Shown: positions 62,651 to 64,000 of the stretch, in pieces
Numbering within the stretch: the stretch's first letter is position 1
How the letters are laid out: each line of letters begins with the position of its first letter
Source: Vreelandella songnenensis
Lineage (GTDB): Bacteria > Pseudomonadota > Gammaproteobacteria > Pseudomonadales > Halomonadaceae
DNA: 64,000 nt
Reading direction: 5' to 3'
NCBI RefSeq assembly: GCF_003002925.1
Contig: NZ_PVTK01000001.1
Location: 310,001-374,000 of the forward strand
Notes under the pieces: generated by a model
Told to the model about the DNA's origin: nothing
The model's input: only the letters and a program-made list of their open reading frames with translations
Database searches by the model: none
Program-made: the position numbers and the translations under genes

Positions 62651-64000
62651 TCAGCTTGGGTTGGCATGCCGATACTCACTGGTTTGGATGATGCTACCCT
62701 CCGATGAGTAAAGACCGCTGTCTACATTGACAAGCATATCTGCAAGCTCTGCTGCCTGATCCTCGAAATACGTAAGCTGGCCTTTTTCCAGAATAATTTC
62801 ATCGCCGGGCTGGTAGTTCTTGAATACGCGAATGGACTCCAGCACCGCTTTCTTCAACTCCACCCCTTCATCGGTGAAGGGTATGACGATACCATTTTCA
62901 CCGGGAATGATGTCTTCGACGACGCCACCGGCGTCCGTTGCGATGACCCAGACATTGCGGGCAAGCGCCTCTCTGACGGTAAGACCAAAGCTCTCTTTCC
63001 ACTGCGTCGGGAACAGAAGTACATCGATACTGGCAAAGAAACTATCGATCGTCTCCTGGGTGTAGGCCGGTACGATTTCTACCTTTTCAATGTTCTTGAA
63101 TGTGCCGGAATCGTAGGTTGAAAATCCGAGATTCATGGCATTATCAACGATCACAAGCTCTGCATCTTCACCGTTGAGCTCGGTGAAGACTTTTCTGACA
63201 AGGTGCACGCCCTTGATTTCAGTATTGCCGCCGACGTAGCCAAACCGCACGGGGCCATCGTGCTGCAGCTTGGGCATGGGGCTTGGCCTGCGGACACCGT
63301 TCTTGTTGACCAGCACCTTCTTGTCTGAATAGCCGTTGGCAATAAAGAAATCGGCAAAGAAGCGGCTGGGTGCCAGCAGTGCTGATGCACCTCTAAGCGC
63401 GTCGTCCATCTTGTCTAGACGCTCGTTGTTAAGACTTGCGTTGTTTACGCAAACGGCACATACCCCTCTATCAATCACGTACTGCCCGCAGAACTTGCCA
63501 TGCCGGTCAATCATGAATTGGCGGCCACACAGCCACCAGGCATCGTGAAGGGTAATGACGTACTTGATACCTTTTTCTTTGCAGAGATCAACAATCGGCA
63601 GGCCTATCCCCTGAATGCTGTGCAGATGCACGATATCTGGCTTGACCACATCCAGCACATCGCTCAACGCCTGTACGACGTTCGGATTGTCGAATTGCGC
63701 CCTGTCATCCAGACCATCAGGCAAACCCATGCCGTAAACATTGATGCCATCCGCTTCGTAGCGCCGAACCTGATAGGCCTCAGCGACATTGGTAGGCACT
63801 GCGGTAAACATGTGCATGTCGAAATCATCGCGCTGGTTGAGGCGCGTATTCATCTCTGCCGCTACCACCGTTGCTCCACCGAAAGCTCGGGGCTTGTAGT
63901 AGCAATTAACCCCCAAAACCCTGAGCTTTTTAGGCTCTGCCTCGTTGATTACGAGTTGGGAGAAGTCATGCAACAAGGGCTTTAATTGCTGGGTGGCGAT
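62651..64000 (-). CDS. Family 4 glycosyltransferase, 5' end beyond the window
   Basis: 449 residues are visible and the frame stays open to base 64000, so the true start lies outside; the TTG at 63976 is not a convincing start. The protein has a GT-B fold: LRVLGVNCYYKPRAFGGATVVAAEM (N-terminal Gly-rich loop, key FGGATVVA), HLHSIQGIG, TLHDAWWLCGRQFM, LLAPSRFFADFF, FGYVGGNTEIKGVHLV and FPTQWKESFGLTVREALARNVWVIATDAGG (key: E-S-F-G-L-T-x-R-E-A and TDAGG). A Cys-rich insertion (CGQYVIDRGVCAVC) follows the WWLCG segment, as in mannosyl- and related transferases. It precedes the GT2 gene by one base, so the two probably build the same rhamnose-containing polymer. Confidence 0.88.
   Translation of the reverse strand: MATQQLKPLLHDFSQLVINEAEPKKLRVLGVNCYYKPRAFGGATVVAAEMNTRLNQRDDFDMHMFTAVPTNVAEAYQVRRYEADGINVYGMGLPDGLDDRAQFDNPNVVQALSDVLDVVKPDIVHLHSIQGIGLPIVDLCKEKGIKYVITLHDAWWLCGRQFMIDRHGKFCGQYVIDRGVCAVCVNNASLNNERLDKMDDALRGASALLAPSRFFADFFIANGYSDKKVLVNKNGVRRPSPMPKLQHDGPVRFGYVGGNTEIKGVHLVRKVFTELNGEDAELVIVDNAMNLGFSTYDSGTFKNIEKVEIVPAYTQETIDSFFASIDVLLFPTQWKESFGLTVREALARNVWVIATDAGGVVEDIIPGENGIVIPFTDEGVELKKAVLESIRVFKNYQPGDEIILEKGQLTYFEDQAAELADMLVNVDSGLYSSEGSIIQTSEYRHANPS

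Overview
The window looks like a chromosomal segment of a moderately GC-rich gammaproteobacterium, most likely a Halomonadaceae member (Halomonas/Vreelandella type). I infer this from the mix of gene families (tripartite tricarboxylate transport, ABC-type group 2 capsule, rml genes, RfaH with ops) and from codon use. No 16S rRNA is present, so the genus is a guess. It is dominated by surface-polysaccharide genes.

Layout. (1) 1-4843: one end of an integrated phage-satellite-like element (P4 type) on the minus strand: 5' part of a primase, several overlapping small genes, an AlpA-type regulator, a protein fusing an Ogr/Delta zinc finger to an isochorismatase-like domain, and a tyrosine integrase beside tRNA-Arg(CCT). 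The element continues left of base 1. (2) 4986-8005: an AEC-family transporter and a Cache-PAS-GGDEF diguanylate cyclase. (3) 8254-23225: a tightly coupled plus-strand operon of kpsC, kpsS, SDR, LTA-synthase-like membrane sulfatase-fold protein, a 2445-residue reducing type I polyketide synthase, an alpha-oxoamine synthase and an RfaH-type antiterminator. It resembles the lipid half of the Burkholderia wcb capsule locus (wcbA/O/P/Q/R/T). (4) 23583-28242: a tctCBA-type transporter plus a gamma-glutamyltransferase. (5) 28250-32180: gdhA, rnk, and a REP-associated transposase (RAYT) gene among roughly 195-bp inverted-repeat elements. (6) 32180-37569: cysQ-like, galU, pgi and pgm, which feed sugar nucleotides. 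(7) 37689-38891: an IS3-family element with a dead transposase. (8) 39008-56449: one long minus-strand capsule operon. In transcription order it is lipoprotein, kpsD, kpsM, kpsE, a beta-CASP metallo-beta-lactamase protein, kpsT, a 1136-residue three-module KpsC-like polymerase, an AT-rich modification region, kdsA, a kdsB-kdsC fusion and kpsF. (9) 56741-64000: ugd (plus strand), then rmlC/A/D/B and two glycosyltransferases (minus strand), the last cut by the window end.

How it fits together. The minus-strand operon makes CMP-Kdo, builds and decorates a capsule and exports it through KpsMT-E-D. The distant PKS operon supplies KpsC/KpsS, which build the poly-Kdo linker on the lipid anchor, and probably a long-chain alpha-amino-ketone (sphingoid-like) lipid. 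The two loci also appear linked by regulation: the RfaH paralogue ends the PKS operon, and a perfect 12-base ops element (GGCGGTAGCGTG, minus strand 56480-56469) lies in the leader of the export operon. The best candidates for undescribed biology are the zinc finger-isochorismatase fusion with its catalytic Cys replaced by Ser, the PKS/alpha-oxoamine synthase capsule-lipid pathway, the three-module polymerase, the beta-CASP protein inside the export operon, and a ParB-like/nucleotidyltransferase fusion.
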